DNA from: an uncultured Muribaculaceae bacterium
GTDB taxonomy: Bacteria; Bacteroidota; Bacteroidia; Bacteroidales; Muribaculaceae
NCBI GenBank assembly: GCA_947629175.1
Contig: CANRCT010000003.1
Location: 80,271-121,167 of the forward strand
Length of the DNA stretch: 40,897 bases
Reading direction: 5' to 3'
The translations under genes were made by a program, and so were the position numbers. How positions within the stretch are numbered: position 1 is the first letter of the stretch; each line of letters starts with the position of its first letter. Shown piece by piece: positions 40,583 through 40,897 of the stretch. The notes beneath the pieces are model-generated. The model was not told the DNA's origin. It ran no database searches and worked only from the letters and a program-made list of their open reading frames with translations.

Positions 40583-40897
40583 ATGTTGTGGAATAAATTA
40601 CTGTGCATAGCCGCCATCGCTGCCACCGCCGGCTACACCGCACTTGCCTCCGAGCACCAGCCATCGGCATACGAAACCGCCGTCTACACGATGCCTGACC
40701 ATACTGCGGGCACCGCTGTCAACCGCATCAGCCTCGACGGCCGATGGGAAGCAAAGACATCTCCCAAAGGGAAATGGCACAAAGTGACAGTACCCGGCGA
40801 GCTCGCCATGCAGGGACTTGCACCTGTTTTCGTCATGCGTTACCCAAATCGCGAGTTACCCACTCAGAGACCAGTCGATATAGCTCCTGCTGCTGAG
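40583..40897 (+). CDS. Start of a secreted GH2-like glycoside hydrolase (3' incomplete, possibly disrupted)
   Basis: The ATG at 40583 starts a signal peptide (MLWNKLLCIAAIAATAGYTALA). The next residues include ISLDGRWEAKTSPKGKWHKV and TVPGELAMQG, which match the N-terminal sugar-binding (jelly-roll) domain of glycoside hydrolase family 2 proteins. After LAMQGLAP the expected GH2 continuation (a short acidic turn, then a Y-R-R/K strand) is not seen: from about 40824 the frame reads VFVMRYPNRELPTQRPVD with TTA, AGA and CCA codons unusual for this segment. The frame stays open to the window end. Either the gene runs on as a divergent member, or the last ~75 bp belong to another element. Confidence 0.55.
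   Translation, partial: MLWNKLLCIAAIAATAGYTALASEHQPSAYETAVYTMPDHTAGTAVNRISLDGRWEAKTSPKGKWHKVTVPGELAMQGLAPVFVMRYPNRELPTQRPVDIAPAAE
40824..40897. mobile_element. Possible end of an insertion sequence inside the GH2-like gene
   Basis: Coding continuity with GH2 is lost at about 40824. On the opposite strand an open frame enters from the window edge (from 40895) and ends with TGA at 40835-40833, reading ELYRLVSEWVTRDLGNA before the stop, which looks like a protein C-terminus (21 codons). A transposase-like gene ending next to an element terminus would fit. No terminal repeat or target duplication can be checked because the other end lies outside the window. Confidence 0.25.

Noticed and set aside
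1-40897. tRNA, rRNA, CRISPR arrays, known riboswitches
   Set aside because: I read the intergenic gaps and found no cloverleaf, spaced direct repeats or recognised riboswitch core; gaps are mostly promoters and terminators.

Overview
The window reads as a chromosomal segment of a member of the Bacteroidales, most plausibly a GC-rich Muribaculaceae-type gut anaerobe. The evidence is the recurrent Bacteroidota promoter element TAnnTTTG (often with a TTG/TTTG about 19-20 nt upstream), weak Shine-Dalgarno sequences, ATGA start/stop overlaps, many lipoboxes, and typical families of the phylum: HmuU/HmuV-like proteins, DUF4924, DUF1846, TlpA-like lipoproteins, a 6-bladed propeller lipoprotein, MaeB fused to phosphotransacetylase, and a perR-rubrerythrin-Hrb oxygen-defence cassette. 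Family and genus are inference. I see no rRNA, tRNA, CRISPR array or complete mobile element.

Layout. (1) 1-757: tail of an Hmu-type heme locus. (2) 810-9560: envelope and secreted functions: FadL porin, repeat-rich lipoprotein, SGNH hydrolase, esterase, K+-channel-like protein with a variant filter, Tat-exported TIGR04076 protein, Tricorn-type protease. (3) 9556-15822: co-oriented metF, holB, AddB-like nuclease and hemW. (4) 15839-16123: a promoter followed by a broken regulator gene, possibly a deleted HipBA module. (5) 16120-18945: HAD phosphatase and rlmH on the minus strand, nadC on the plus strand, a second HAD on the minus strand. (6) 18981-23716: MATE, FAD oxidoreductase, DUF4924, TlpA-like protein. 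(7) 23769-25353: DUF1846. (8) 25506-27154: perR, rubrerythrin and flavin reductase-rubredoxin. (9) 33055-27268, minus strand: ilvA, alkaline phosphatase, glycosidase-like lipoprotein, metallophosphoesterase and SPOR lipoprotein, tightly packed behind one promoter. (10) 33083-37157: ABC exporter, YtrA-type GntR regulator, beta-rich anchored protein and propeller lipoprotein. (11) 37247-40493: malic enzyme/PTA and an AraC regulator. (12) 40552-40897: start of a GH2-like protein whose last ~75 bp look foreign.

The functions fit an anaerobe that handles heme iron, detoxifies peroxide without catalase, and processes glycans, phosphoesters and peptides at its surface. No single new system is proven. 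The best leads are the foreign-looking right end (possible insertion-sequence junction), the toxin-antitoxin scar, the TVGCD-filter channel convergent with a Tat-exported TIGR04076 protein, the five-gene ilvA-phosphatase-glycosidase-like operon, the palindrome in the metF leader, and the YtrA-type transporter module.
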